Below, piece by piece: positions 25,398 through 33,726 of a stretch of DNA of 33,726 bases. Under the pieces are notes generated by a model. That model ran no database searches. It saw only the letters and a program-made list of their open reading frames with translations, and was not told the DNA's origin. Position numbers and translations under genes: made by a program. The DNA lies in assembly GCF_002940065.1 (NCBI RefSeq), contig NZ_MDEJ01000032.1:1-33726 (forward strand), given 5' to 3'. How positions within the stretch are numbered: position 1 is the first letter of the stretch; every line of letters begins with the position of its first letter. The stretch is from Xanthomonas populi (GTDB lineage Bacteria > Pseudomonadota > Gammaproteobacteria > Xanthomonadales > Xanthomonadaceae).

Positions 25398-25778
25398 TCA
25401 GAACACCCGCGGCAGCAGAATCAGCCCCCAGCACAGCACCACATTGATCAGCAGCAAAAACACCGCCGCCGACCCCATATCTTTGGCGCGACCAGCCAGA
25501 ACGTGGTGTTCCGGGCCGTAGCGTTCGATCACTGCCTCGATCGCCGAATTCAATAATTCGGCTGCCAGCACGATCAGCAACGGCGCAATCAACGCGATGC
25601 GTTCCAGACCGGACTGACCGAGCCACAGCCCCAGCGGCGCCAGCACCACCGCCAGGCACACCTCGAGCCGAAAAGAGGATTCATGCAGCCATGCCGCACG
25701 CAATCCCTGCCACGACCAGATCGCCGCCTTGAGCATGCGGCGCGGGCCGCGCGGCACGTGCCCCAGTTGATCGGCCAT
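25398..25778 (-). CDS. dgkA: Diacylglycerol kinase
   Basis: A 126-residue inner-membrane kinase with three membrane segments that phosphorylates diacylglycerol, recycling it to phosphatidic acid. The signature ELLNSAIEAVIE (from about residue 74) holds the catalytic glutamates, and GRAKDMGSAAVFLLL follows. The N-terminal amphipathic part WSWQGLRAAWLHESSFRLEV is normal. A later in-frame ATG exists at codon 15 but 126 residues fit the family. It stands alone on its strand, about 265 bp from lemA. Confidence 0.92.
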   Translation of the reverse strand: MADQLGHVPRGPRRMLKAAIWSWQGLRAAWLHESSFRLEVCLAVVLAPLGLWLGQSGLERIALIAPLLIVLAAELLNSAIEAVIERYGPEHHVLAGRAKDMGSAAVFLLLINVVLCWGLILLPRVF

Positions 25779-26097
25779 GCGTCAGCGCTTCCGGCCGCAA
25801 GGGCATGTCAGGGGGAGGATCGAACGCATGGTGTGGTCGCAGCTCAGGAAAACGCGAATTTTGCACCGTGCCGCCGCGCGCCGCCAGGACGTGCCCACTC
25901 GTCCGAACAGGTGGCGTTGGGTCTGCAAGGCGGTCAGATGTGCCGCATGGCGCACTCTCTGCCGCATGGTCGGGTCAGGCCCGGCGACGCGATCTGCGAG
26001 CAAAGCGGTGCCGCTCGCTGGAAGCAAACAGGGTTTGCCCTCAGCTTCCAGTGTGCCGCACCATGATGCCTCGCTTCACTGTTGCAGGTTCTTTGGC
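25779..26097. other. Gene-free stretch between dgkA and the SGNH hydrolase
   Basis: Divergent genes flank these 319 bp, so it should contain both promoters. The downstream reading frame stays open across it, but its content is basic and without a family pattern, so I see no gene. No repeat or clear hairpin was noticed. Confidence 0.4.
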
Positions 26098-26799
26098 ATG
26101 AGCAAATATCCCTTGCGCACACTGCTGTGCACCCTTGCGTTGTTGTCCGGCCACGTCCACGCCGCCTCCCCCCACACCGCGCCGCAAGTACCGGCACAGG
26201 TATCCAATGCTGCATGGGAAAACGACATGCAGCGCTTCGCCGACAGCGACGCGCAGCAGCCTCCTCCCAAGCACGGCATCGTGTTCGTGGGTATTTCGTC
26301 GATCCGCCTCTGGGACACCTTGGCGCAAGATTTTCCCGGCAAGCCGGTGATCAATCGCGGCTTCGGCGGCTCGGAAGTGCGCGACAGCACCTGGTATGCG
26401 GACCGCATCGTGATCCCATACGCGCCGCGCCAGGTCGTGCTGTATGCCGGCGACAACGATCTCAACAGCGGCCGTACGCCGGAGCAGGTGCGCGACGATG
26501 TGCTTGCGTTCGTAACGCGCATTCGCCGCGATCTGCCGAGGGCGCGCATCAGCTATCTATCGATCAAGCCCAGCCCGTCCCGCGCGCATTTGCTGCCGGC
26601 AATTACCACTGCCAATCGCCTGATAAAAGACGCACTCGCACCGCTGCCGCGCGTGCACTACGTGGACGTCTACACGCCAATGCTGGATGCCAGCGGCAAG
26701 CCGCGCGCCGAGCTGTTTCGCGAGGACATGCTGCACATGACCGACGGCGGTTACGCGATCTGGCGCAAGGCCGTTGCGCCGGTGTTGGAGCAGAACTAA
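26098..26799 (+). CDS. Exported SGNH/GDSL-family hydrolase
   Basis: A 233-residue protein with a signal peptide (LRTLLCTLALLSGHVHAAS) and the SGNH fold. Block I reads VFVGISSIRLWDTL, with a serine in the nucleophile region instead of the usual GDS. NRGFGGSEVRDS and YAGDNDLNSG give the oxyanion residues, and DMLHMTDGGYAIW supplies the Asp and His. The triad therefore seems complete. It is likely a periplasmic or secreted esterase; the polymer or lipid substrate is unknown. The start at 26098 precedes the signal peptide, with only a weak ribosome binding site. Confidence 0.78.
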   Translation: MSKYPLRTLLCTLALLSGHVHAASPHTAPQVPAQVSNAAWENDMQRFADSDAQQPPPKHGIVFVGISSIRLWDTLAQDFPGKPVINRGFGGSEVRDSTWYADRIVIPYAPRQVVLYAGDNDLNSGRTPEQVRDDVLAFVTRIRRDLPRARISYLSIKPSPSRAHLLPAITTANRLIKDALAPLPRVHYVDVYTPMLDASGKPRAELFREDMLHMTDGGYAIWRKAVAPVLEQN

Positions 26800-26830
26800 G
26801 ACCGGGCCGATCGATCAGCAGAACACGCCC

Positions 26831-28099
26831 TCAAGCCACCACCGCCACCGACGTACCCACATCAGCTTCGCTGTGCAATTCGATTTGCCAGCCGAAGCGG
26901 TCGCAGAGCCGGCGTACGATCGACAGGCCCAGGCCGGTTCCTTGCGGGCGTGTGGGGTCGGCGCGGAAGAACGGTTCGAACGCGCGCGCGCGCGCATCTT
27001 CGCTCATGCCGATGCCGGTATCGCGCACGATGATGCGGTCCTGAGTCACCTCGACTTCGATACTGCCGGTGTCGGTGTAGGCGCAGGCATTGCGTAGCAA
27101 ATTGCTAAGGACCACGCGCATGACGCGTGGCGGGGCGAACATCTGCAGGCTGCGGTCGCCGACCATCTGCAGCGACACCGGCTTGTCGCCTAGTAGTTCG
27201 CGTGCGCTCTCGACCTCTTCGCCGGCCAGTTCGGCGGCATCGAAGGTTTCGCTTTGCGGGTCGATCTCCGCTTCGCGCGCCAGGATCAGGAACGCATCGA
27301 TCACCGCTTCCATATCGCGGCCGGCGCGCTGGATACGGCGCAGGCTACGTTGCGTGCGCGGCGACAATTCGTTGTCGGCCAAGGCCATGTCGCTGGCCAC
27401 GCGGATCACCGTCAGTGGCGTGCGCAGCTCATGACTGGCATCGCGGGTGAAGTTGCGTTCGCGTGCGACATGGTCGCTGACCCGCTGCGCAAGCGCATGC
27501 AAGGCCGCAGCCAGTTGCCGCGTGTCGCCTTGCAATTCTGCGGGCAATCGCTCTGGTGCCAATTCGTCCACATCGGGATTGCGCGGGTCCCACTGCGAGA
27601 CACGCCGCGCGAGCCAGCTGATCGGCGACACCAGGCGATTGGCAACGCGATAGGTAAACCAGAACACGCCGTAGATCGCCAGCAATACCACGATCACCGG
27701 CACCACGCCGAACCACAACGTCAAATGGGCTGCACGCGAGCGCGAAAACACCAGATACAGGCGTCCTTCCGGACGTTGGTCGACATACACCAGCGCGTCG
27801 GCAGCGGCCACTTCGCTGAAGCCCTGCGGCAACCGTTGCAACACAGGCGGTGCGCTGTCACCGACCTTGCCGGTAGGCGAGAAATAGCCCTGGATATTGC
27901 GTGTATTCGGCGGTGGGTGGTTCGGCGCACTGTTGTGCAAGCGCCAGAAATGCACCGCCTCGTCGGCAAGCACAGTGCGCACCAGGCTGTACTTGATCAC
28001 GAAGGAGATCAGATAGCCGCCAAGGACGATCGCCAGACTCGCCAGTGCGACCTGCAACAAAAAGGCGAGACGTATTTTTCGTGGGAGCCCGTGCGGCAT
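26831..28099 (-). CDS. Sensor histidine kinase of a two-component system
   Basis: A 422-residue inner-membrane kinase. Membrane segments lie at about 12-36 and 126-148 and enclose a sensor loop of about 90 residues. A HAMP-like linker follows. The phosphorylated histidine is His223 in ASHELRTPLT, then the ATP-binding domain with NLLRNACAY (N box), DTGIGMS (G1) and GTGLGLSIV (G2). The loop holds no recognised metal motif. A 15-base alternating CG tract (26981-26995) lies in the gene. The start at 28099 is preferred to a TTG at 28135. It follows its response regulator by 142 bp. Homology to RaxH or ColS is possible but not settled. Confidence 0.88.
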   Translation of the reverse strand: MPHGLPRKIRLAFLLQVALASLAIVLGGYLISFVIKYSLVRTVLADEAVHFWRLHNSAPNHPPPNTRNIQGYFSPTGKVGDSAPPVLQRLPQGFSEVAAADALVYVDQRPEGRLYLVFSRSRAAHLTLWFGVVPVIVVLLAIYGVFWFTYRVANRLVSPISWLARRVSQWDPRNPDVDELAPERLPAELQGDTRQLAAALHALAQRVSDHVARERNFTRDASHELRTPLTVIRVASDMALADNELSPRTQRSLRRIQRAGRDMEAVIDAFLILAREAEIDPQSETFDAAELAGEEVESARELLGDKPVSLQMVGDRSLQMFAPPRVMRVVLSNLLRNACAYTDTGSIEVEVTQDRIIVRDTGIGMSEDARARAFEPFFRADPTRPQGTGLGLSIVRRLCDRFGWQIELHSEADVGTSVAVVA

Positions 28100-28241
28100 T
28101 GCGGCATCCAGGAGAGAGCGCCTGATTATAGGCAACGCTTCCGTGAGCCCGTCGTGCAGCCAGCCGGAAGCACGCGGAAGCGAGCGGCGCGTGAGCGCCT
28201 ACAGGAAAAGCCGGCCGCCAGACGGCGACCGGCCAGTGACA

Positions 28242-28955
28242 TCAGGCCATCGGTTGGGCGATGTCGGCGATGCGATAGCCGGCACTCTGCACGGTGTGCA
28301 GCAGCGGGCGATCGAACGGCTTGTCGATGATCTTGCGCAAGTTGTATAGATGGCTACGCAGGGTGTCCGAATCCGGCAACCCATTGCCCCAAATCTCGCG
28401 CTCGATTTCCTGGCGGGTGACCACACGGGGCGACTCGCGCATCAGGATGGTGAGCAGACGCAGGCCGATCGGCGAGAGCTGCAGCTCGGTGCCGGCACGG
28501 GTGGCGCGCATGCTGACCGGATCGAGCACCAGGTCGGCGACCTTGAGCACTTCCGACCCCACCTGGCGACGCTCGCGACGGATCAGCGCACGCAGGCGTG
28601 CTTCCAGTTCCTGAATCGCGAACGGCTTGGTCAGGTAATCGTCGGCGCCGAAACCCAGGCCGGTGAGCTTGTCGTCCAGCGTATCGCGGGCAGTCAACAT
28701 CAGCACCGGGGTGGACTTGCGTGCGTCGTTACGCAGGCGGCGGCACACTTCGATGCCGTCCAGGCGCGGCAGCATGAGATCCAGCACAACCACGTCGTAG
28801 CTGTTCTCGGCGGCAAGACGGTAACCGTCGAGTCCGTCTTGCGCGTAGTCGACCTCGAAGCCACGGCCCTCCAGGTACTCGCCGATCATCTCGGAGATAT
28901 TGCGATTGTCTTCGACGACCAGCACGAGGCCGGACGTTTCCTTGGTCTGACGCAT
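28242..28955 (-). CDS. OmpR-family response regulator
   Basis: A 237-residue regulator. The receiver domain (about 9-125) has the phosphorylated Asp59 in VVLDLMLPRLDG, Thr88 and Lys110 in LTKPFA. The DNA-binding winged helix follows, from about 140 to 230, with LSPIGLRLLTILMRES, REIWGNGLPDSDTLRSHLYNLRKIID and TVQSAGYRI. The ATG at 28955 has GAGG about 7 bases upstream. It pairs with the kinase gene downstream, and a candidate inverted repeat lies about 65 bases ahead of the start. It could be RaxR-like, but I cannot separate that from other OmpR members. Confidence 0.9.
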   Translation of the reverse strand: MRQTKETSGLVLVVEDNRNISEMIGEYLEGRGFEVDYAQDGLDGYRLAAENSYDVVVLDLMLPRLDGIEVCRRLRNDARKSTPVLMLTARDTLDDKLTGLGFGADDYLTKPFAIQELEARLRALIRRERRQVGSEVLKVADLVLDPVSMRATRAGTELQLSPIGLRLLTILMRESPRVVTRQEIEREIWGNGLPDSDTLRSHLYNLRKIIDKPFDRPLLHTVQSAGYRIADIAQPMA

Positions 28956-29018
28956 AGACTTTCCTCGGTCTTCAGCTTTGTGAAACATGCCGGATCGATG
29001 GTGGAAAGGGTGTGAAGA

Positions 29019-29034
29019 ACAAATAACGTTTTGT
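29019..29034. promoter_or_regulatory. Possible operator upstream of the response regulator
   Basis: ACAAA (29019-29023) and TTTGT (29030-29034) form an inverted repeat with a 6-base spacer in an AT-rich spot between the ends of tesA (29047) and the response regulator start (28955). Autoregulation is possible, but the site is short and could arise by chance. Confidence 0.25.
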
Positions 29035-29046
29035 CAGAGTCAGCGC

Positions 29047-29700
29047 TTAGCGACCGAGCAGCGAACGCAGCGTCGGCCACACCGTTTCCAGCACCTGGGG
29101 CTGGGCCGCGGCGGTGGGGTGCAAACCATCGGCCTGCATCAGCCCCGGCTGCCGGGCGACTTTTCCCAGGAAGAACGGCACCAGCGCAGTCTTGTAATGC
29201 CTGGACAGGTCGGTATAGGTCGCCTTCAACCGCTCGCGATAGACCGGGCCGTAATTCGGCGGCACATCGATGCCCAGCAGCAGGACCTTTGCGCCAGCTT
29301 GCTGGCTGAGCTGGATCATCTTTTCCAGATTGCCCTTGAGCTGGGCCGGGGTGAGGCCGCGCAGCGCATCATTGCCGCCGAGTTCGATCACAACGACGCC
29401 GGGGCGGTGCTTTTGCAGCAAACCAGGTAGCCGCGTCAACGCACCAGACGTGGTTTCTCCGCTGATGCTGGCATTGACGACCGCCGGTGGCGTCGCCATG
29501 TCACGCTGCAGGCGTTGGCCCAACAAAGTGACCCAGCCGGACTGCACCGGGATGTTGTGCGCAGCGCTCAAGCTGTCGCCGACCACCAGGATCGGTGCGG
29601 TGGTAGCCGGACGTTTGGCAGAGGCAATTCCCGGCGCAAGCAGGGAAAGTGTCAGCAACCACAGGGCCAGCGCGCCATATCGCAGTGTTCTTTCACGCAT
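29047..29700 (-). CDS. tesA: Acyl-CoA thioesterase I / lysophospholipase (SGNH hydrolase)
   Basis: A 217-residue exported esterase. A signal peptide ends at ASA (about residue 28). The SGNH catalytic set is complete: Ser43 in GDSLSAAHN, Gly near residue 81 (SISGETTSG), Asn110 in ELGGNDALRG, and Asp191 and His194 in DGLHP. The family hydrolyses acyl-CoA, lysophospholipids and some peptide esters in the periplasm. The ATG at 29700 is chosen because GAGGA lies 8 bases upstream; an ATG at 29715 would collide with the divergent gene. The tesA / ybbA-ybbP divergence is known from E. coli. Confidence 0.93.
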   Translation of the reverse strand: MRERTLRYGALALWLLTLSLLAPGIASAKRPATTAPILVVGDSLSAAHNIPVQSGWVTLLGQRLQRDMATPPAVVNASISGETTSGALTRLPGLLQKHRPGVVVIELGGNDALRGLTPAQLKGNLEKMIQLSQQAGAKVLLLGIDVPPNYGPVYRERLKATYTDLSRHYKTALVPFFLGKVARQPGLMQADGLHPTAAAQPQVLETVWPTLRSLLGR

Positions 29701-29713
29701 TCGGAGATTCCTC

Positions 29714-30424
29714 ATCGACAGTCTGGCAGCCCGCTCTGGCACCCGCACCGCCATCCACGTCCGCGAGGTCGGCAAGTCCGTCAGTGGACCGGAGGGAACG
29801 CTGCACATCCTCGACAACGTCAGCTTGACGGTCAGTGAAGGCGACAGTATCGCCATCGTCGGCGCGTCCGGTTCGGGTAAGACCACCCTGCTGGGCCTGC
29901 TTGCCGGGCTGGATCTGCCCAGCCGTGGCAGCATCGCGCTGTCCGGCCAGGATCTGGGCCAGCTCGACGAGGAGGCACGCGCGGCCTTGCGCGCACGCGA
30001 AGTCGGCTTCGTGTTCCAAAGTTTCCATCTGCTGCCGGCGCTCACCGCCGAAGAAAACATCGCGTTGCCGCTGGAACTGGCCGGGCGCGAAGATCCGGAG
30101 CGGGTGCGCGAGGTGCTGGAGGCGGTCGGCCTGAGCGCGCGTGCGCGCCACTACCCGCGCCAGCTGTCCGGCGGCGAGCAGCAACGCGTAGCCCTGGCAC
30201 GCGCATTCGTGGCCAGGCCGCGCATCCTGTTCGCCGACGAGCCCACGGGCAGCCTCGATCAGAACACCGGTGCGCAAATCAGCGATCTGTTGTTCGCGCT
30301 CAACGCCAACAGCGACACCACCTTGGTGCTGGTCACCCACGACATGACACTGGCGCAGCGCTGCAACCACATCTACCGCATCGACAGCGGCCGCCTGCAC
30401 GCACAGACCGGTCCAGCCGCATGA
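29714..30424 (+). CDS. ybbA: ABC transporter ATP-binding protein YbbA
   Basis: A 236-residue MacB-type ATPase. Walker A is GASGSGKTT, the Q-loop [20 protein letters not shown], the signature [14 protein letters not shown], Walker [13 protein letters not shown] and the switch VTHDMTLA. It is close to E. coli YbbA in pattern and partners with YbbP. No ATG, GTG or TTG fits the N-terminus. GGAG at 29703-29706 sits 7 bases before an ATC at 29714, so ATC may be the start or replace a lost ATG; ATT at 29699 and CTG at 29723 are alternatives. Its stop overlaps the ybbP ATG by 4 bases. Confidence 0.9.
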   Translation: MDSLAARSGTRTAIHVREVGKSVSGPEGTLHILDNVSLTVSEGDSIAIVGASGSGKTTLLGLLAGLDLPSRGSIALSGQDLGQLDEEARAALRAREVGFVFQSFHLLPALTAEENIALPLELAGREDPERVREVLEAVGLSARARHYPRQLSGGEQQRVALARAFVARPRILFADEPTGSLDQNTGAQISDLLFALNANSDTTLVLVTHDMTLAQRCNHIYRIDSGRLHAQTGPAA

Positions 30425-32904
30425 ACGTGCTGCGACAAGCCGCGCGCGCGGTACGCCGCGAGTTTCTGGCCGGCGATCTACTGACCGTGTTCGCCGCGCT
30501 GGTGCTGGGCGTGGCGGTGATGACCGCGGTGGGCACGCTGGTCGATCGGGTGACCCTGGCGCTGACCTCCAGCGCGGCCGAAGTGCTCGGTGGCGATCTG
30601 GGCGTGACCGGCCGGCAGGAGATTCCAACCGACTTCGTCGAGGAAGCGCAGCGGCGTGGCCTGCAGGGCACGCGCATGGTCAGCTTCCCCAGCGTGCTGT
30701 TTCATGGCGATGCCAGCCAGATGGCGAACATCCGCGGCGTTGGTGCCGGCTACCCGCTGCGTGGTCAGTTGCTGGTCTCCAGAGGCAGTACGGACCCCGA
30801 AGGCAAGCCCGGCAGCGCACCGCCGCCGGGTCAGGCCTATGCCGACCCGCGCCTGCTGGAAGCGCTGGGCCTGCGGGTGGGCGATCAGCTGGAATTCGGC
30901 GCCGGCCATCTCACCATCACCGGCGTGCTGCGTGCCGAGCCGGATGCCTCTGGTGAACTGATGCAGCTGTCGCCGCCGTTATTGGTCAATCGCGCCGATA
31001 TCGACGGCGCCGGACTGCTTGGCCCAGGCAGTCGCGCCTCGTATCGGCTGATGTTTTCCGGTGCGCCGGAGGCCATCGCCGACTTACGCGCCTGGTTGAA
31101 ACCACGCGCCAGCGAATACCGCCTGGTCGGCATCGAAGACACCCAGCGCGGCATGCGCGCGGCGTTCGATCGCGCCGGCCGTTTCCTGGCCTTGTCGGGG
31201 TTGCTGGCAGTGCTGTTGTCCGGCGTGGCGACTGCGTTGGCAGCGAATCGGTTTGCGATGCGCCGCATCGACACGGTGGCGGTGTTGCGCTGCCTGGGCG
31301 CACGCCAGCGCGACATCCTGGCGATGCTGTCGCTGCAATTGTTGCTGACCGCGATCCCGGCCTGCCTGATCGGTATCGGGCTTGGCATGCTGGCGCAGGA
31401 AGGCCTGGTGCAGGCGCTGGGAAGTTTGATTCCGAACAGGTTGCCGTTGCCGCAGGCCACCCCTGCCCTGGCGGGTGCAGGCATCGGGTTGGTGCTGTTG
31501 CTGGGCTTCGGCCTGCCGCCGCTGCTGCGGCTGCGCAACGTGCCGCCGATGCGCGTGCTCAACCGCAGCTTTGCCGTGGTGCCGCCGAGCTCATTGCTGG
31601 TCTATGCCGCTGCATTGGCGGCCACGCTGGCGCTGACCGTCTATGCCACCGGCAATCTGGTGCTCGCCGGTTGGGTGCTGGGCGGCCTGGCCGCATTGGC
31701 GCTGGTGGCGATGGCCCTGGGGCTCGGGCTGCTTACGCTGTTGCGGCCGATCCAGCATCGCCTGCGTGGCGCCTGGAAGCTGGGCCTGGCCTCGCTGACA
31801 CGTCGACGTGGGCTGAGCGTGGTGCAGTTGGTCGGCCTGTCGTTGTCGCTATGCGCGCTGTTGCTGCTGGCGGTGGTCGGCCCTGGGCTGCTGGGGCAAT
31901 GGCGCGAGCGCCTGCCGGTGGATACGCCCAACTATTTCCTGATGAATATCCAGCCAGAACAGACCGAGCCGGTGCTACAGACGCTGCGCGGGTTGGGCGT
32001 CAACGATGCGGCAGTGGAGCCGTTTTCGACCGGGCGCCTGGTGGCGATCAACGACAAGCCACCGCTGCGCGGCGACCGCGATCCGGCCGACGATGGCGAC
32101 GGCGACAACCGCCCGGTCAATTTCTCCTGGCGGCATGCATTCCCCCCGGCCAACACCTTGCTGCAGGGCAAGTTCTGGGCCACCGACAGCACTGCGCCCG
32201 AAGCCTCGGTGGAGGAAGGCTGGGCGCAGCGTTATCAGCTCAAACTCGGCGATCGCATCACCTTGTTGCTGGGCGAACAGCAGCGCAGCTTCACCGTGAC
32301 CAGCATCCGCAAGGCCGATTGGGATTCGTTCCGGGTCAACTTCTTCCTGCTGCTCAATCAGGGATCGGTCGGCGATGCGCCGTACAACCTGATTTCCAGC
32401 TTCCACCTGCCACCGGGCAATGCGCCCAAGCTGGCGTCGTTGAGCCGCGACTATCCCAACATCTCGGTGCTGGATATCGACGCCATCCTTGGTCGCGTGC
32501 GCGAGGTGATCGACCAGGTGGCGCAGGCGGTGCAACTGGTGATGGGCTTCAGCCTGCTGGCCGGCGTGCTGGTGCTGCTGGCGGCCTTGCAGGCCACCGC
32601 AAGCGATCGGCGCTACGACAGCGCAGTGCTGCGGACGCTGGGCGCGCGACGCGGGCAGCTGCGTGGCGCGGTGCTGGTGGAATTCGGCGCGCTCGGCTTG
32701 CTGGCGGCGACGCTGGCGGTGACGGCAGCGACGGTGATCGGCGCGGTGGTTGGGCAAAAAGCATTCGAGATCGCATTGACGCCGGATTGGCCGCGTCTGC
32801 TGATCGGTGGGGCCTTCGGCCTGGGGCTGAGCTTGCTTGCGGGCTGGTCGGGTACGCGGCGCATCCTGTCAACGCCGCCGGCGCTGGCGTTGCGTACGGA
32901 GTAA
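30421..32904 (+). CDS. ybbP: ABC transporter permease YbbP (FtsX-like)
   Basis: An 827-residue permease with about ten membrane segments in the MacB/FtsX arrangement. One segment lies near the start (LTVFAALVLGVAVMTAVGTL), followed by a large periplasmic region, a first FtsX block (about 255-430), a second periplasmic region around 490-700 and a final FtsX block at the C-terminus (VMGFSLLAGVLVLLAALQAT). Length and layout match E. coli YbbP. It is coupled to ybbA by an ATGA overlap. Family members often act as mechanotransmitters rather than classical transporters, and a link to lipid or TesA substrates is inferred only from position. Confidence 0.9.
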   Translation: MNVLRQAARAVRREFLAGDLLTVFAALVLGVAVMTAVGTLVDRVTLALTSSAAEVLGGDLGVTGRQEIPTDFVEEAQRRGLQGTRMVSFPSVLFHGDASQMANIRGVGAGYPLRGQLLVSRGSTDPEGKPGSAPPPGQAYADPRLLEALGLRVGDQLEFGAGHLTITGVLRAEPDASGELMQLSPPLLVNRADIDGAGLLGPGSRASYRLMFSGAPEAIADLRAWLKPRASEYRLVGIEDTQRGMRAAFDRAGRFLALSGLLAVLLSGVATALAANRFAMRRIDTVAVLRCLGARQRDILAMLSLQLLLTAIPACLIGIGLGMLAQEGLVQALGSLIPNRLPLPQATPALAGAGIGLVLLLGFGLPPLLRLRNVPPMRVLNRSFAVVPPSSLLVYAAALAATLALTVYATGNLVLAGWVLGGLAALALVAMALGLGLLTLLRPIQHRLRGAWKLGLASLTRRRGLSVVQLVGLSLSLCALLLLAVVGPGLLGQWRERLPVDTPNYFLMNIQPEQTEPVLQTLRGLGVNDAAVEPFSTGRLVAINDKPPLRGDRDPADDGDGDNRPVNFSWRHAFPPANTLLQGKFWATDSTAPEASVEEGWAQRYQLKLGDRITLLLGEQQRSFTVTSIRKADWDSFRVNFFLLLNQGSVGDAPYNLISSFHLPPGNAPKLASLSRDYPNISVLDIDAILGRVREVIDQVAQAVQLVMGFSLLAGVLVLLAALQATASDRRYDSAVLRTLGARRGQLRGAVLVEFGALGLLAATLAVTAATVIGAVVGQKAFEIALTPDWPRLLIGGAFGLGLSLLAGWSGTRRILSTPPALALRTE

Positions 32905-33152
32905 GCGCTGGCGTTACGCGAATGCGCTGTTGCCAGGCGCCGCTCGCTGCGTTTGATGGTGGCTCCATGGCATCGGACAGTCGAGCCTGAAGCAGGCGGC
33001 GCAGCAACGCGCGCCCGCTTACCGGATTGCATATACCGGCAACGCATAAGCACCGTGCCAATCGTACGTTCGCAGCGTCGGCACGACTGCCTACAGTCGA
33101 GTGTCAGGTCACCGGCCAAGGCGGCCTTCGTTGCCGTCGAGGTGCCACCGTC

Positions 33153-33653
33153 ATGGCCAGCGTCACTTCCGCCCCGCGCGCACAGACAGCGCGCACCGCT
33201 GCGTCCACCGTGCAGGCCTGCGGCGTGCGGTTCGTGCCGTTCGATGCCCCGCCGGGCGCCGAAGTCATCGGTCTGGACCTGGCGCAGCCGCTGGATGCGA
33301 ATACCTTTGCGCGCATCCATCAGGCGCATCTGGACTACCGCGTACTGGTGTTCCGCGACCAACGCATCACCCCGGCGCAGCAGCTCGCTTTCAGCCGTCG
33401 CTTCGGCCCGCTGCAGATCCACGTGCTGCGTAACTTCCAGCTGCGTGGCTACCCCGAAGTGCTGGTGGTCTCCAACATCAAGGAGAACGGTGAGCCGATC
33501 GGTCTGGGCGATGCCGGGCATTATTGGCACTCGGACCTGTCGTAAAAGCAAACCCCCAGCCTTGGCTCGTTGCTGCATGCCCAGGAACTGCCAAGCGAAG
33601 GTGGCGATACCTTGTTTACCAATCAGCATCTGGCCTGGCAAACACTCCCCGAC
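33153..33653 (+). pseudogene. TauD/TfdA-family dioxygenase, broken by a stop codon and an insertion
   Basis: From the ATG at 33153 the reading gives a TauD-like N-terminus: FDAPPGAEVIGLDLAQPLD, HLDYRVLVFRDQRITPAQQ, then the Fe(II) ligands His126 and Asp128 in WHSDLS. A TAA follows at 33543-33545 exactly where the family has an aromatic residue. The same frame then continues as family-like sequence ([18 protein letters not shown], then [16 protein letters not shown]) to about 33653, where insertion sequence begins. The C-terminal half, with the second iron histidine and the 2-oxoglutarate arginine, is missing. Normal members are about 280 residues. It should be inactive. Confidence 0.85.
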
Positions 33654-33726
33654 CCTGAGGTATCCCCACGTTTTTCAGCCCATGACCATCTGGTTGTAGA
33701 CGTGTTCGGGCAGTGTGCGTAATCGC
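33654..33726 (-). mobile_element. End of an insertion sequence, continuing beyond the window
   Basis: Family resemblance to TauD ends at about 33653. The following CCTGAGGTATCCCCAC is a candidate terminal repeat. On the minus strand a reading enters from the window edge and ends in [12 protein letters not shown] with a TGA at 33675-33677, which looks like a transposase C-terminus. I cannot name the family, and the target-site duplication cannot be checked because the other end is outside the window. Confidence 0.6.
33675..33726 (-). CDS. Transposase C-terminal end (partial)
   Basis: Sixteen residues, [16 protein letters not shown], are readable on the minus strand before the TGA. They come from a gene that starts beyond the right edge. 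The position inside the inserted element, close to its end, is what is expected of a transposase. Too little is visible for a family call. Confidence 0.5.
   Translation of the reverse strand, partial: RLRTLPEHVYNQMVMG

Noticed and set aside
26831-28955. Naming the two-component pair RaxR/RaxH or ColR/ColS
   Set aside because: The general domain layout fits several Xanthomonas pairs, and without a search I cannot separate them, so no symbol was given.
1-33726. CRISPR array, tRNA, rRNA or prophage
   Set aside because: No evenly spaced repeats, no tRNA cloverleaf and no phage structural genes were noticed on either strand.

Overview
The window is a high-GC chromosomal segment that reads as Xanthomonas. 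The order lptD-surA-pdxA-rsmA-apaG-apaH, facing folA, is the arrangement known from gammaproteobacteria. The protein sequences, a Xanthomonas-type hairpin repeat and insertion-sequence debris at both ends all fit. The debris and broken genes suggest an IS-rich lineage such as X. oryzae, but that species call is inference.

Left part (1-8078): a remnant of an IS5-type element is followed by what looks like a set of genes for plant aromatic compounds. It holds a fatty-acyl/hydroxycinnamoyl-type CoA ligase, a LysR regulator, the two subunits of a LigAB-type extradiol dioxygenase, a divergent GntR regulator with a candidate operator between them, a SphA/MetA-type outer-membrane protein, an NTF2-like protein and an alpha/beta hydrolase. 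Ring cleavage is present but the usual downstream enzymes are not.

Middle (8204-20298): two ubiquinone-type flavin hydroxylases are translationally coupled. They are followed by a small membrane protein gene, a cobalamin adenosyltransferase gene with a frameshift in a run of seven C, a histone-deacetylase-family gene, and the outer-membrane biogenesis and housekeeping run lptD to apaH. A pair of competing hairpins sits between the convergent apaH and folA.

Right part (20426-32904): lgt, thyA, a 95-residue membrane protein of unusually low GC, and folA form a tightly packed minus-strand operon. The small gene is the least explained item in the window. Next come two TPM-domain genes with lemA, dgkA, an SGNH hydrolase, a two-component system, and the divergent tesA / ybbA-ybbP group, whose two ribosome binding sites lie on opposite strands of the same 14 bp.

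Right edge (33153-33726): a TauD-family dioxygenase gene is broken twice, by an in-frame stop codon and by an insertion sequence whose transposase end runs off the window. I saw no CRISPR array, tRNA, rRNA or complete mobile element, and no convincing new multi-gene system. The best leads are the low-GC gene in the thyA-folA operon, the small aromatic cluster with its candidate operator, and the membrane protein beside the broken adenosyltransferase.
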